Shown: piece by piece, positions 49,604 through 58,435 of the stretch
Position numbering within the stretch: position 1 is the stretch's first letter
How the letters are laid out: each line of letters starts with the position of its first letter
Origin: DATMNI01 sp035570275
Lineage (GTDB): Bacteria > Acidobacteriota > Terriglobia > Bryobacterales > Bryobacteraceae
Assembly (NCBI GenBank): GCA_035570275.1
Contig: DATMNI010000386.1
Location: 10,685 to 74,684 of the forward strand
Length of the DNA stretch: 64,000 nucleotides
Direction: 5' to 3'
Notes under the pieces: model-generated
The model's database searches: none
What the model was told of the DNA's origin: nothing
The model's input: only the letters and a program-made list of their open reading frames with translations
Position numbers and translations under genes: made by a program

Positions 49604-52600
49604 ATGCGTACACGAAGTCGTTTAATCGTCAATTGCGCGGTCGGGTTGCTCATCGCGGCTGGCACAGCCAATCCCGGGCATGCTCAAGTCTTATACGGAT
49701 CGCTCACCGGAAACGTGACCGATCCCAGTTCCGCGGGTGTTCCAGGCGCCAAGGTGGAAGCGCTGAATACTGGCACCGGCAGCAGTCACGAGTCTACAAC
49801 CGATGACCGCGGCGCCTATCTATTTACCAACCTGCAACCAGGAATATTCAAGGTCACGGTCTCGATGAAATCGTTCAAGACGACGATTCAGAGCAATGTC
49901 ACGGTGAGCCAGGGCGAAGTTCGCCGCGCCGATTTCTCGCTGCAAATCGCCCAGACAACCGAAACCGTCGAGGTCTCCTCCGATGCGGTCGTGCTGCAAA
50001 CCGACAAAGCGGATATCCATTCGGAGGTCACCGCTCAGGAAATCACAGAGCTGCCCTACCAAGGTGGCGAAGGCAAGAATTTCCAGAGCCTGCTGTTCCT
50101 GCTGCCCGGCGCGGGGATCGTCGCCAGCCCCGAAGCCAATTCGGAAGCGGGCAATCCACAGCGCGCCATCACGCTTTTCATGAACGGCGTCTCTTCCACA
50201 GGCAACAACACCAGGCTGGATGGCGCCATGATTTCGTACCCATGGCTGCCGGTCAACGTGGCTTATGTGCCCCCGCCGGAGGCCATTCAAACCGTCAGTG
50301 TGAGCACCAATGCATTCGACGCCGAGCAGGGTGCGGCGGGGGGAGCGGCGGTCAACGTCACCATCAAGAACGGAACCAACGACCTGCACGGCGTGGCATT
50401 CGAGCGCAATAACAACAACGACACGGCGGCGGTGAACAACTATTTCAGCCATCCAGGCCAGTTGTCCAAGAACATCTTCAACCAGTACGGGTTTGCCATA
50501 GGCGGCCCTATCTGGATTCCCAAAGTGGTGCATGGCAGGAACAAGCTGTTCTTCTTCGTGGATTATATGGGAACCAAGCGCCGTCAATATGCCGCCGCTA
50601 CCAATTTGACCCTGCCCACAGCCGCCATGCGCACCGGCGACTTCAGCGCCACGACAACGGCGATCTACGATCCGCTGACCGGCAATGCCGATGGCACCGG
50701 CCGCACACCGTTCGCCGGAAATATCATTCCCAGCAATCGGATCGCCTCCGCGTCCACCACCCTGACGGGCCTACTGCCAGCTTTGACCCGGCCGACTGCC
50801 TTCCTCAACAACACCGACACCTATGGCGGGACGCAGTACAACCGCGGCAACTGGGATTACAAGGTCAACTACAATCCCAACGACAAGACGATGATTTGGG
50901 GCCGCTACAGCATTTCGCCGCTGGATATCGTAGCTCCGCTGGTGCTCGGCCCGGCTGGGGGTGATGCCTTCAACGGAGGCAATCCCATCCACGCCGGCGG
51001 CCGCGTGCAGGTGGCTGCGGCGGGTTTCACTTACACGTTTTCGCCGACCCTCCTGATGGACGGCAACTTCGGCTACACACGCCAGCACATCGGCGCCAAC
51101 GGCGACCCACAAGACGGCTTCTACGGAACCGACGTACTCAAGATCCCCGGCACCAATGGCGTGGGCGAAGACTACAAGGGTATTCCGGGCTTCCAGGTTA
51201 CCGGCGTTGCCAATATTGGAAACACCAATACCGGCAGCCCGTTCCTGTTCCGCGACAACCAGTACACGTCCGCCATCAACCTGAGCAAGAACAGGGGCGC
51301 GCACTCCCTGCGCTTCGGCTTTGAATACGATAAGTTCGCGCTCAATCACTTCCAGCCGCAGGGCGGCACCTTTGGCACCGCGCGCGGCACCTTCGGATTC
51401 GATGGCACGCTGACCTCCCTCAAGGGCGGCGCCGCGGTCAACACCGGCGGCCCATTCAACTCCTGGGCACAGTTCCTGCTGGGCTATCCTTCCCATGTCG
51501 GCAAGATCACGCAGTTCAACGACCCTAACTCGCTGCGTTTTTCCACCTGGTCGATCTATGCGCGGGATTCGTGGCAAGCCACCAGGAATCTGACCATCAA
51601 CTACGGCCTGCGCTGGGAATACTATCCGATCTATTCGCACGATCACTTTGGCGCGGTCCGCTTCGATCCCTCCACCGACAACATTCTGATCGGCGGCGAG
51701 GGTGGCGTGCCCTGGGATACTGGCGCCACCGCCAGCAAGAAGAACTTCGCTCCGCGGTTTGGCGTGGCCTACCGTCTGGGGGCCAAAACCGTGATTCGTT
51801 CCGGCTTCGGTATCACCGTGGATCCCGACAACATGCGCAACCAGCGCAACCAGTACCCCTCGGTGATCAACCAGGACTATGCCCCGGCGAATTCGTATCA
51901 GTTCATCAGCTACGCCGGCGTTCCAAACTCAAACGGCGCAACCCAGGTAAAGCTGTCGGATGGCATCCCGACGGCGACCTTCCCCAATATTTCGGCGGGC
52001 ACCATAAAACCGTCCACCACAGCTTCTCCGACCACCTACCTGCCTAGCACCGGGACGGTAACCTTCCCGGCGAATTACAACCGGGGATACTACGAGAGCT
52101 GGAATATCTTCATCCAGCGCGAATTCACCAAAAACCTGTCTGCCGAGGCAGGGTACGTCGGCACGCACGGCGTCCACGTGATGGAGGGCGTCAACATCAA
52201 CGGGTCGGCCCCCAACACCGGCACGGCGGGCCGCCAACTCTTTCCCTACGTCACCAGCGATATGAACATGTACGAGCCGTTCGGCAGCATGACCTATAAC
52301 GGCTTGCAGACGCGGCTGATGCAGCGCATCGGCGCCTCGTTCATCGGTGTCAGCTACACGTTTGCCAAAGCCATCAACAGCTCCAATGGCGACAATGGCG
52401 ATGGCACCCTCTGGCGCGCCTACCCGGTGTCGTACAGTCTGGACAAGCAATTGGCCGGTTTCGACCGGACCCACACCTTCCAGCTTTACTACGTATACCA
52501 GTTGCCGTTCGGCAAGGGACACGAGTTCCTGAATCATGGACCGGCGTCATGGATCGCCGGCGGATGGGAGCTCACCAGCACGATCAGCCGGTACAGCGGC

Positions 52601-53038
52601 CTGCCGTTCACCGTTGGGACAAGCTCCAGCATCAATGCCGGCGGCCAGGGAACTTCTGCCACCCAGGTCAACCCGACAGTGGCGATTCTGGGAGGGCATG
52701 ACGCCAACACTCCCTATTTCGACGGCACCGCATTCGTCAATCCGCCGACGGGCGTCTTGGGCTCCACCGGCAGGAACATCCTGCGCGGCCCGGGCCTCTT
52801 CAACCTCAACCAGAACATCACCCGCACCTTTGCCTTCAAGGATGGGAAGATCAAGTTGCAGTTGGTGGGGGAGGCTTTCAACCTGACCAACACGGTGACT
52901 TTCAGCAATCCGCAAGCCACCTGCTGCTGGGTGAATAACGCTACCACTGGCGCCGTCAACTACAACAACTTCGCCGTGATCACCGGCACCGCTTCCACCC
53001 CGCGCTTTATCCAGGTGGGAGGCTACCTTCGGTTCTGA
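49604..53038 (+). CDS. TonB-dependent receptor 2 (Oar-like)
   Basis: AGGAGG (49586-49591) precedes ATG 49604, giving a signal peptide (MRTRSRLIVNCAVGLLIAAG, cleavage after HAQ); 49571 would add 11 residues. The roughly 1,144-residue protein has a carboxypeptidase-regulatory-like domain (SLTGNVTDPSSAGVPGAKVE), a plug region (MNGVSSTGNNTRLDGAMISY, AEQGAAGGAAVNVTIKNGTN) and a long barrel ending RFIQVGGYLRF. It has its own promoter and terminator. Its position after the corrinoid operon and before a glycosidase suggests uptake of plant-derived oligosaccharide, but the ligand is not determined. Confidence 0.9.
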   Translation: MRTRSRLIVNCAVGLLIAAGTANPGHAQVLYGSLTGNVTDPSSAGVPGAKVEALNTGTGSSHESTTDDRGAYLFTNLQPGIFKVTVSMKSFKTTIQSNVTVSQGEVRRADFSLQIAQTTETVEVSSDAVVLQTDKADIHSEVTAQEITELPYQGGEGKNFQSLLFLLPGAGIVASPEANSEAGNPQRAITLFMNGVSSTGNNTRLDGAMISYPWLPVNVAYVPPPEAIQTVSVSTNAFDAEQGAAGGAAVNVTIKNGTNDLHGVAFERNNNNDTAAVNNYFSHPGQLSKNIFNQYGFAIGGPIWIPKVVHGRNKLFFFVDYMGTKRRQYAAATNLTLPTAAMRTGDFSATTTAIYDPLTGNADGTGRTPFAGNIIPSNRIASASTTLTGLLPALTRPTAFLNNTDTYGGTQYNRGNWDYKVNYNPNDKTMIWGRYSISPLDIVAPLVLGPAGGDAFNGGNPIHAGGRVQVAAAGFTYTFSPTLLMDGNFGYTRQHIGANGDPQDGFYGTDVLKIPGTNGVGEDYKGIPGFQVTGVANIGNTNTGSPFLFRDNQYTSAINLSKNRGAHSLRFGFEYDKFALNHFQPQGGTFGTARGTFGFDGTLTSLKGGAAVNTGGPFNSWAQFLLGYPSHVGKITQFNDPNSLRFSTWSIYARDSWQATRNLTINYGLRWEYYPIYSHDHFGAVRFDPSTDNILIGGEGGVPWDTGATASKKNFAPRFGVAYRLGAKTVIRSGFGITVDPDNMRNQRNQYPSVINQDYAPANSYQFISYAGVPNSNGATQVKLSDGIPTATFPNISAGTIKPSTTASPTTYLPSTGTVTFPANYNRGYYESWNIFIQREFTKNLSAEAGYVGTHGVHVMEGVNINGSAPNTGTAGRQLFPYVTSDMNMYEPFGSMTYNGLQTRLMQRIGASFIGVSYTFAKAINSSNGDNGDGTLWRAYPVSYSLDKQLAGFDRTHTFQLYYVYQLPFGKGHEFLNHGPASWIAGGWELTSTISRYSGLPFTVGTSSSINAGGQGTSATQVNPTVAILGGHDANTPYFDGTAFVNPPTGVLGSTGRNILRGPGLFNLNQNITRTFAFKDGKIKLQLVGEAFNLTNTVTFSNPQATCCWVNNATTGAVNYNNFAVITGTASTPRFIQVGGYLRF

Positions 53039-53069
53039 GGCGGCACCCAGCCTGACGCGTAAAGCAGCA

Positions 53070-53125
53070 AAAGCGGGGGCCGCGGCCAATTCCAGAAGGC
53101 TGGAATTGGGTGCGGTCCCCGCTTT
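53070..53125 (+). terminator. Long bipartite hairpin after TonB receptor 2
   Basis: AAAGCGGGGGCCGC pairs with GCGGTCCCCGCTTT (13 of 14 bases), and inside it CCAATTCCAG pairs with CTGGAATTGG. The stem of ~24 bp is followed by a weak T-rich tail (TTTGCAGTTT). It likely ends transcription and may be recognised from both strands. Confidence 0.65.
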
Positions 53126-53358
53126 GCAGTTTGGGTGAGAGCTAGGAAAATCGACTTGAAAAATTGGAGTGAAAAACCGCGTGCTGGCTGTGTGCCGTGC
53201 CCGTAAGCGCGCGGACACTGGGTTCTGTCTCCCCGCTTACACGTCCCCTAAATGGGCTGCACTGGGGAGCACTGTTGCGCGCCATCCTGCGGAGTCAAAG
53301 CCCGCCAGTCGAAACACGAACTGCAACCGCCGCGCCGTTGTGTGCGCGGCGGCAACGC
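53126..53358. other. Intergenic, no gene recognised
   Basis: Only a weak inverted repeat (GTAAGC near 53203 and GCTTAC near 53236) is visible. The segment separates TonB receptor 2 from the minus-strand RRM locus. Confidence 0.5.
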
Positions 53359-53631
53359 TCACTCGTGCCCGTGGGAAGAACCGCTGCCGTCGGCTCCGGC
53401 CCCGTGAACTCCCGGCATCACGATTTCGCCGTCCTCGCCGATGAATTCGCCGTTGGGGCCGACGGTCTCACCGTTAGGTCCCATCAAATCGGCGTTGGGG
53501 TTTGAGGGGTCGCCTGGCTCCGCTTTCTTTTGCAATCTCCGGGCCGCCTTGTCACGCTGCTTTTCCATGCGCGCAAGTTCCTTTTGTCTCTTCTTAAACG
53601 TGGTTCCCGACCGCATGCCCATAAGATTCAA
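53359..53631 (-). CDS. Small basic/acidic two-part protein next to RRM gene
   Basis: The 90-residue protein has a highly charged helical N-terminal half (MRSGTTFKKRQKELARMEKQ, RDKAARRLQKK) and a Gly/Pro/Asp-rich second half with tandem MGPNGETVGPNGEFIGEDGE. The first ATG 53631 or the third at 53616 are both possible starts. I recall similar small proteins in acidobacterial genomes but know no function. It lies downstream of the RRM protein gene on the same strand; the hairpin between them could attenuate it. Confidence 0.6.
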   Translation of the reverse strand: MNLMGMRSGTTFKKRQKELARMEKQRDKAARRLQKKAEPGDPSNPNADLMGPNGETVGPNGEFIGEDGEIVMPGVHGAGADGSGSSHGHE

Positions 53632-53641
53632 CTCCTGATCC

Positions 53642-53669
53642 GCGGCCGGCGCTTCGGCGCACCGGCCGC
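53642..53669 (-). terminator. GC-rich hairpin between RRM and small-protein genes
   Basis: GCGGCCGG and CCGGCCGC pair around CGCTTCGGCGCA, which itself holds a stable TTCG-type loop. It lacks a long T-run on the minus strand, so it may be a weak terminator or an mRNA-stabilising stem. Confidence 0.5.
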
Positions 53670-53688
53670 GCTTTAACGCAAGAAATGA

Positions 53689-54039
53689 TTACCAGCGAGG
53701 CTCGCGCCGCTGCCTGGGTCCACCGCCACCGCCACCGCCGCCTTCGCGCCGGAATCCACCACCGCCAGCGCCGCCGCGGCCACCGCCGCCTTCGCCTTTA
53801 GGCCTTGCTTCGTTAATGTTTAGCGAACGTCCGCCCAAATCCGTACCGTTGAGAGCCGCGATGGCCCGGTCCGCGGCGGCAGCATCCGACATTTCCACGA
53901 ATGCAAAACCGCGGGGGCGCCCAGTGTCACGGTCCGTGACCAGGTTGACCCGGTCCACAGCCCCATAGCTTTCAAACAACGATCGAATCTGCGCTTCCGT
54001 TGCCGCGAAATCCAAGTTGCCTACAAAAATGTTCTTCAA
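53689..54039 (-). CDS. RRM RNA-binding protein with glycine-rich tail
   Basis: The 116-residue protein carries a single RNA-recognition motif with RNP2 IFVGNL (residues 4-9) and RNP1 RGFAFVEM (about 45-52). A Gly/Arg tail (GGGGRGGAGGGGFRREGG) follows. This layout matches bacterial RRM proteins, often cold-inducible, that bind single-stranded RNA. The leader (54040-54190) is longer than usual and could hold a 5' regulatory region, though no structure is evident. Confidence 0.92.
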   Translation of the reverse strand: MKNIFVGNLDFAATEAQIRSLFESYGAVDRVNLVTDRDTGRPRGFAFVEMSDAAAADRAIAALNGTDLGGRSLNINEARPKGEGGGGRGGAGGGGFRREGGGGGGGGPRQRREPRW

Positions 54040-54192
54040 GTTAATTTCCTCAGCGTTTACGTTCTACTTTCTGATTGTGCGGGCTAGCCTGGCAGACGGA
54101 TCTGGCCATGTTTCGCGGGACGACCAAAAGGCACTACTCAGTCTAACACCTTCGCATGCCGAGCGTCCCCAGGCACGCTATTATCGTGAAGA

Positions 54193-55326
54193 ATGAGACC
54201 CTTGTTAATCTTCACGACACTGCTTCTGAGCGCCGGTTTTGCCCAACCCCAGCGCTGGACGGAAAAGGCCGCCAACGACTGGTACGCCAGGCAACCCTGG
54301 CTGGTGGGAAGCAACTACATTGCCGCCACCGCCATCAACCAACTGGAGATGTGGCAGGCCGATACCTTCGACGCGGTTTGGATGGACACCGAACTCGGTT
54401 GGGCAGAGGGCCTGGGGATGAACACCATGCGCGTCTTCCTGCACGACCTGTTGTGGAAGCAGGACACCTCGGGCTTCCAGCACCGGATCGACCGCTTCCT
54501 CTCCATGGCCGACAAGCACCACATCAAACCGATCTTCGTGTTCTTCGATTCCTGCTGGGATCCCTTCCCTGAAATGGGCCAGCAGCGCGCCCCCAAGCCA
54601 GGCGTGCATAACTCGGGCTGGGTGCAAAGCCCCGGCGCCCGGGCGTTGATGGACCCGGCGCAGTACGACCGGCTGCGCGAGTACGTTCAGGGAGTGCTGG
54701 GAATGTACCGGTACGACCGCCGCATTCTGGCCTGGGACCTGTGGAACGAACCGGACAACACCAACGCCTCCTCCTACGGCCGCCTGGAACCGGCCAACAA
54801 GACCCAACTGGTGCTGGGTCTGCTCCCCAAAGTCTTCGCCTGGGCTCGGGCCACCGAACCGCTGCAGCCGCTGACCAGCGGCGTCTGGCGGGGCGATTGG
54901 TCCAGCCCCGATAAACTGTCGCCGATGGAGAAGATTCAACTGGAGCAATCCGACGTGATTTCCTTCCACAACTACAGCGGCCCGGAGGAGTTCGAAAAGC
55001 GCGTCCAATGGCTGCAGGCCTACAAGCGGCCGATTCTCTGCACCGAGTACATGGCGCGTCCCAACGGCAGCACCTTCCAAGGGACTTTGCCCGTGGCCAA
55101 AAAATACAAGGTGGCGGCGTACAACTGGGGCTTCGTGGCGGGCAAGACCCAGACCTATCTGCCGTGGGATTCCTGGCAGAAGCCCTACACGGACCGCGAG
55201 CCCGAGGTGTGGTTCCACGAGATTTTTCAAAAGGACGGAACGCCTTACCGGCAGGAGGAAGTCGCGTTCATTCGGGAGATTGTGGGGTACAAGGGGAAGG
55301 GGAAGAAAAGCAAGGCAGCGAAGTAA
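54193..55326 (+). CDS. Secreted glycoside hydrolase, clan A type (GH5-like)
   Basis: The 377-residue protein has a signal peptide (MRPLLIFTTLLLSAGFAQ) and a TIM barrel. WDLWNEPDN contains the acid/base Glu186 and PILCTEYMARP the nucleophile Glu285, the pattern of GH5/GH39-like retaining enzymes. VGSNYIAATAINQLEMWQ and VFLHDLLWKQD are typical of a group often annotated as beta-xylanase or cellulase. Close to the GH67 enzyme and TonB receptor 2, it fits hemicellulose breakdown. The lysine-rich C-terminus is odd for a secreted enzyme. Exact substrate not assignable. Confidence 0.82.
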   Translation: MRPLLIFTTLLLSAGFAQPQRWTEKAANDWYARQPWLVGSNYIAATAINQLEMWQADTFDAVWMDTELGWAEGLGMNTMRVFLHDLLWKQDTSGFQHRIDRFLSMADKHHIKPIFVFFDSCWDPFPEMGQQRAPKPGVHNSGWVQSPGARALMDPAQYDRLREYVQGVLGMYRYDRRILAWDLWNEPDNTNASSYGRLEPANKTQLVLGLLPKVFAWARATEPLQPLTSGVWRGDWSSPDKLSPMEKIQLEQSDVISFHNYSGPEEFEKRVQWLQAYKRPILCTEYMARPNGSTFQGTLPVAKKYKVAAYNWGFVAGKTQTYLPWDSWQKPYTDREPEVWFHEIFQKDGTPYRQEEVAFIREIVGYKGKGKKSKAAK

Positions 55327-55392
55327 TCACGGCGCGAGGGGATGCAGGCGCTGTCGAGATGATTTTGCCGGTGTGACTTCTCGCCGGGCGGC

Positions 55393-56037
55393 TCAGTCCG
55401 TCAACGCCAGAGCGTATCGCTTCAGCAGTCGTGCCAGCATTTGGGGATCTTCCGTAAGCGGAGCGTCCCGAACCATTGCCAAGCCATCTTTGGCGCGGTC
55501 ATAGAGAGCGACGCACAACGCCGAATCGTCGTGACGGGATCTATAGAGGATTCCGTCCGGCCTGTCCCCGTGCTCCCAAAGGGCGCGCGACCAAAGTTGC
55601 GATGCTGCGTAGTCGCTGCCGCTCGCCAGTTCGGCGGTGGCGCCCAATCGGGCGAGACTACGGCCGTGGACCGGCACCAGCCGCAGTTCGCGGCAGACTT
55701 CGATGGTGGCAACGGAGCGCTCCGCGAGATCGCCGAGGGCCAGGATTCGGACGGGCGGATTCCGAAAGGTCTCGGCGAAACATACTTCCAAAGTAGTTCC
55801 GAGATAGCATACCCGGAACCGGCCGTCAGGGTCGTCGAACCGGTGAACGGGTGCGGCGCCCGGGCTTGTCCCGTGCGGGCTTGTCCCGTGCGATCCTGGG
55901 CCGAGCGATCCAGGGCCGAGGCATCCAGGCCCGAACCACAGTGCATTCCCCGATCGCGCATGAATTCGCATCCACTGGCTGCCTGCGCGAACCCGGCTGA
56001 ATGGGAGCCGCTTCGGCAGCGCAGGCTTCGCCTTCAT
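55393..56037 (-). CDS. RES-domain toxin
   Basis: The 214-residue protein has the RES family core: VRAGSQWMRIHA, RFDDPDGRFRVCYLGTTLEV (Arg), AETF (Glu) and ELASGSDYAASQLWSRAL (Ser). Family toxins degrade NAD+. After the first ~30 residues an insert rich in Gly, Pro and Ser is encoded by five 15-bp repeats (55861-55935). It lies nine bases downstream of its antitoxin gene, in the usual antitoxin-first order. Whether the insert harms activity is not clear, since it precedes the catalytic core. Confidence 0.85.
   Translation of the reverse strand: MKAKPALPKRLPFSRVRAGSQWMRIHARSGNALWFGPGCLGPGSLGPGSHGTSPHGTSPGAAPVHRFDDPDGRFRVCYLGTTLEVCFAETFRNPPVRILALGDLAERSVATIEVCRELRLVPVHGRSLARLGATAELASGSDYAASQLWSRALWEHGDRPDGILYRSRHDDSALCVALYDRAKDGLAMVRDAPLTEDPQMLARLLKRYALALTD
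55861..55935 (-). repeat. 15-bp in-frame tandem repeat in the RES gene
   Basis: Two copies of CGGGCTTGTCCCGTG are followed by two of CGATCCWGGGCCGAG and one diverged unit, all 15 bp and in frame. Confidence 0.85.
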
Positions 56038-56046
56038 CCGCGCGGC

Positions 56047-56691
56047 CTACGCTCCCTGTTCTCCGAACGCCGCCGCCACACCGATCGCCTTCAGGACCTC
56101 GCCCGACTTCATCGCTTGGAGGATCGTCTTGCCTCCCAGGGCCGGAGTAGCCGCCAGCAACGCGGAGAGTTGGGTCCACGGGCTCCGAATCTGAAACGCC
56201 CGAAGGACTTCCGGAAGATCGGGGATCAAACCATCCGGTGTGAACTGGCAAGCCGGGTAGACGTAGTCGCCCGAACCGTTCGGAACCGCCAACAGCGCAC
56301 CGCGGCTGCGGCGTTTATCCACCGCCTGCCGCGTTAAACCCAGTGCGCTCGCCACTTGGCTGGACGTCAGCCCTCCGCCGGCGCTCACCAGCAATTCCTG
56401 CTTCACGGCCGCTCCGCGGGCCATCGCCTCGACAAAAGGGTCCACTGAGGAGACATGGACACCTAGCGCCGCCAGGTCTGACAGCATGGATGCGACGCCG
56501 CCGACATCGGTGGGAGAGGCCAGGGCGCCCTTCAATGTGTCGAATGATGCCCGAGAGCTCACCCGTTCCAACATCTTCACCGATCGCTTCAGGAACGTCT
56601 GCGCGAGAGCTAGCCGGGCACCCTCGGCTTCGGCAGGTTCCTCAGAGTAATTAGACGCGTAGTCGTTCTTAAGCTTGGATCCCATTGGCAT
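56047..56691 (-). CDS. Antitoxin of the RES toxin (HTH protein)
   Basis: AGGAAG just upstream supports ATG 56691, giving 214 residues starting MPMGSKLKNDYASNYSEEPA. A helix-turn-helix (TSSQVASALGLTRQAVDKRR) is followed by YVYPACQFTPDGLIPDLPEV, the toxin-binding region of antitoxins paired with RES toxins. A long helical N-terminal part (FLKRSVKMLERVSSRASFDT) is extra. The protein should bind RES and repress the pair. Confidence 0.8.
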   Translation of the reverse strand: MPMGSKLKNDYASNYSEEPAEAEGARLALAQTFLKRSVKMLERVSSRASFDTLKGALASPTDVGGVASMLSDLAALGVHVSSVDPFVEAMARGAAVKQELLVSAGGGLTSSQVASALGLTRQAVDKRRSRGALLAVPNGSGDYVYPACQFTPDGLIPDLPEVLRAFQIRSPWTQLSALLAATPALGGKTILQAMKSGEVLKAIGVAAAFGEQGA

Positions 56692-56761
56692 TTGGCAACT
56701 TCCTACCCGTAGTTTACCACGTCCTGACAACATAAGCGCAGACAAATGCAACCAGCGCAAA

Positions 56762-58432
56762 CTAGCGGGCTTTCCGCGCGCGCTCGGAAATTACGGACCG
56801 GATCGCCGATTCCAGCGCCGCCCGGTCGAACTCTTCTTCGATCAGGCCGCTGGAATAGCGCACTTGTCCGTCGGCCGAGATGACGTAGACGCGGCTGGGC
56901 CAGGCGGCGTAAGCCTGTTCGGCGGCGTTGTCCAGGCCGTCTACGGCGGAGGGAAAGCGCAGTTCCAGCTTTCTGGTGCACATCATCGCGTATTCGTGTT
57001 TCTGCTCCATCGACGAGGCCGGCGCCAGTTGGACATGCTCGCGCTCGTTGACCGTGCTCTGCCACTCGCCGGTGGCATGCGCTTCGCGAATGTAAACTAA
57101 CAGAAACCCGGCTTGGCCACCGAACCTGGCTGAGAACTCATTCAGCACCGGGGCGGCCTGGCGGAAATTGGGGCAGGTGTAACTGCCAAATACCAGGACT
57201 GCCGGCTTGCCCGGTTCGGGAGACGGCAGGGTGACCGCGCCGCTGCCCGCCGACCGAGCCAGTTGGAGCCGCGGCGCGGGCGTGCCCGGCCTGGGTCCAG
57301 TCTGGGTGATGCCGCCGGTCTGGGTGGTGTACCTGGCGGCGAGCGCTTGTTGGCGCGCTTCCTCGGTCTTCAACCCGGCCTTGGCATAGACGGCGGCCAA
57401 CCGCGCATGCGCCGGCCCGAATTCCGGCCATCTGGCTACGGCGGTTTCCAGTTCCTGGCGGGCGTCGGCCCACTGGTTCTTTCCAATCCAGGCTTCGGCC
57501 AACGCCAGATGGGCCCAGTTGGAATTCGGGCGCAGCAGCACGGCGTGGCGCAGCAGCGGCTCGGCTTCGGCGTAACGCCCGCGGCGCGAAAGGATGGCGC
57601 CTTGCTGATAGTTGGCGTCGTAATCGTTGCGGTCGGCCGCCAGTTGCCGCCCGAAAGCCGCCAGCGCGGCGTCGGCGTCGCCAGTGAAAATCAACGCCTG
57701 CCCGTAGTAGGAGTACACGTGCGGCAGCGACGGGTTCAGTTGAATCGCGCGCTCCAGCGCCTTGATGGCGGAAGGATAGTCGCCCGACGTGAACATCGCC
57801 ATGCCCATCGCATAGTTCCCTTCGGCCGACGCCGTGTCCTTGAGGATGGGGTCGAGCACGCGTTGCGCGTCCGCGGTTTTTCCGTTTTTCAGGTAAGCGA
57901 TGCCGAGCACGTAGGCCAGTGCCTTGTCGTTGGCCGCATCGCCGGCAATCGGCTCCAACAGGCCGAGCGCCTGGGCCGGTTCGCCAAGCTGCAGCAGGCA
58001 ATCGGCCGCCAACAGCGTGGCATCGCGGCTGGCAGGCTGCGCCTCATGCAAGGCCAGCAACAGCGGCGCGGCCTCCTGCAATCGGCCCGACTTGTAGTAG
58101 GCCAGCGCGAGATTGCGCTGCAGATAAGGGCGGGCCTGTTCGGGCGCAGCCTGCAAGGCCTGCTGGTATTCGGGGATGGCTTCGTCGTAGCGGCCCAACC
58201 CGGCCAGCGCCGCGCCTAGGTTGGAGCGGGCGGCGATATTGGCGGCGTCCAATTTGAGGGACTGCCGGTACAACCGGGCGGCGCCCGCCAGATCGCCCTG
58301 CTGCTGCCGGTCCACGCCTTGCCGGTAGAGCGACTGGGCGTCCTGTGTGGGGGCGGGGCATGCCAAAACGATGGCCAGAAGGATCGCCAGAACAGGCGCC
58401 GGAACCAATCCCGGAAGCAGGGGGAGTCTCAT
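56762..58432 (-). CDS. TPR protein fused to a deiodinase-like thioredoxin-fold domain
   Basis: The 556-residue protein has a signal peptide or lipobox-like leader (VLAILLAIVLACPAP), about nine TPRs (residues 35-370), a linker, and a C-terminal domain of ~160 residues. The latter reads VLVFGSYTCPNFRQAAPVLN and FLLVYIREAHATGEW, the signature of the iodothyronine-deiodinase family, with Cys in place of selenocysteine. In bacteria this family is presumed redox-active, not thyroid-related. The linker TTQTGGITQTGPRPG holds a short duplication. It lies three bases downstream of a multihaem cytochrome gene, suggesting a joint periplasmic redox role. Confidence 0.85.
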   Translation of the reverse strand: MRLPLLPGLVPAPVLAILLAIVLACPAPTQDAQSLYRQGVDRQQQGDLAGAARLYRQSLKLDAANIAARSNLGAALAGLGRYDEAIPEYQQALQAAPEQARPYLQRNLALAYYKSGRLQEAAPLLLALHEAQPASRDATLLAADCLLQLGEPAQALGLLEPIAGDAANDKALAYVLGIAYLKNGKTADAQRVLDPILKDTASAEGNYAMGMAMFTSGDYPSAIKALERAIQLNPSLPHVYSYYGQALIFTGDADAALAAFGRQLAADRNDYDANYQQGAILSRRGRYAEAEPLLRHAVLLRPNSNWAHLALAEAWIGKNQWADARQELETAVARWPEFGPAHARLAAVYAKAGLKTEEARQQALAARYTTQTGGITQTGPRPGTPAPRLQLARSAGSGAVTLPSPEPGKPAVLVFGSYTCPNFRQAAPVLNEFSARFGGQAGFLLVYIREAHATGEWQSTVNEREHVQLAPASSMEQKHEYAMMCTRKLELRFPSAVDGLDNAAEQAYAAWPSRVYVISADGQVRYSSGLIEEEFDRAALESAIRSVISERARKAR

Positions 58433-58435
58433 GGT

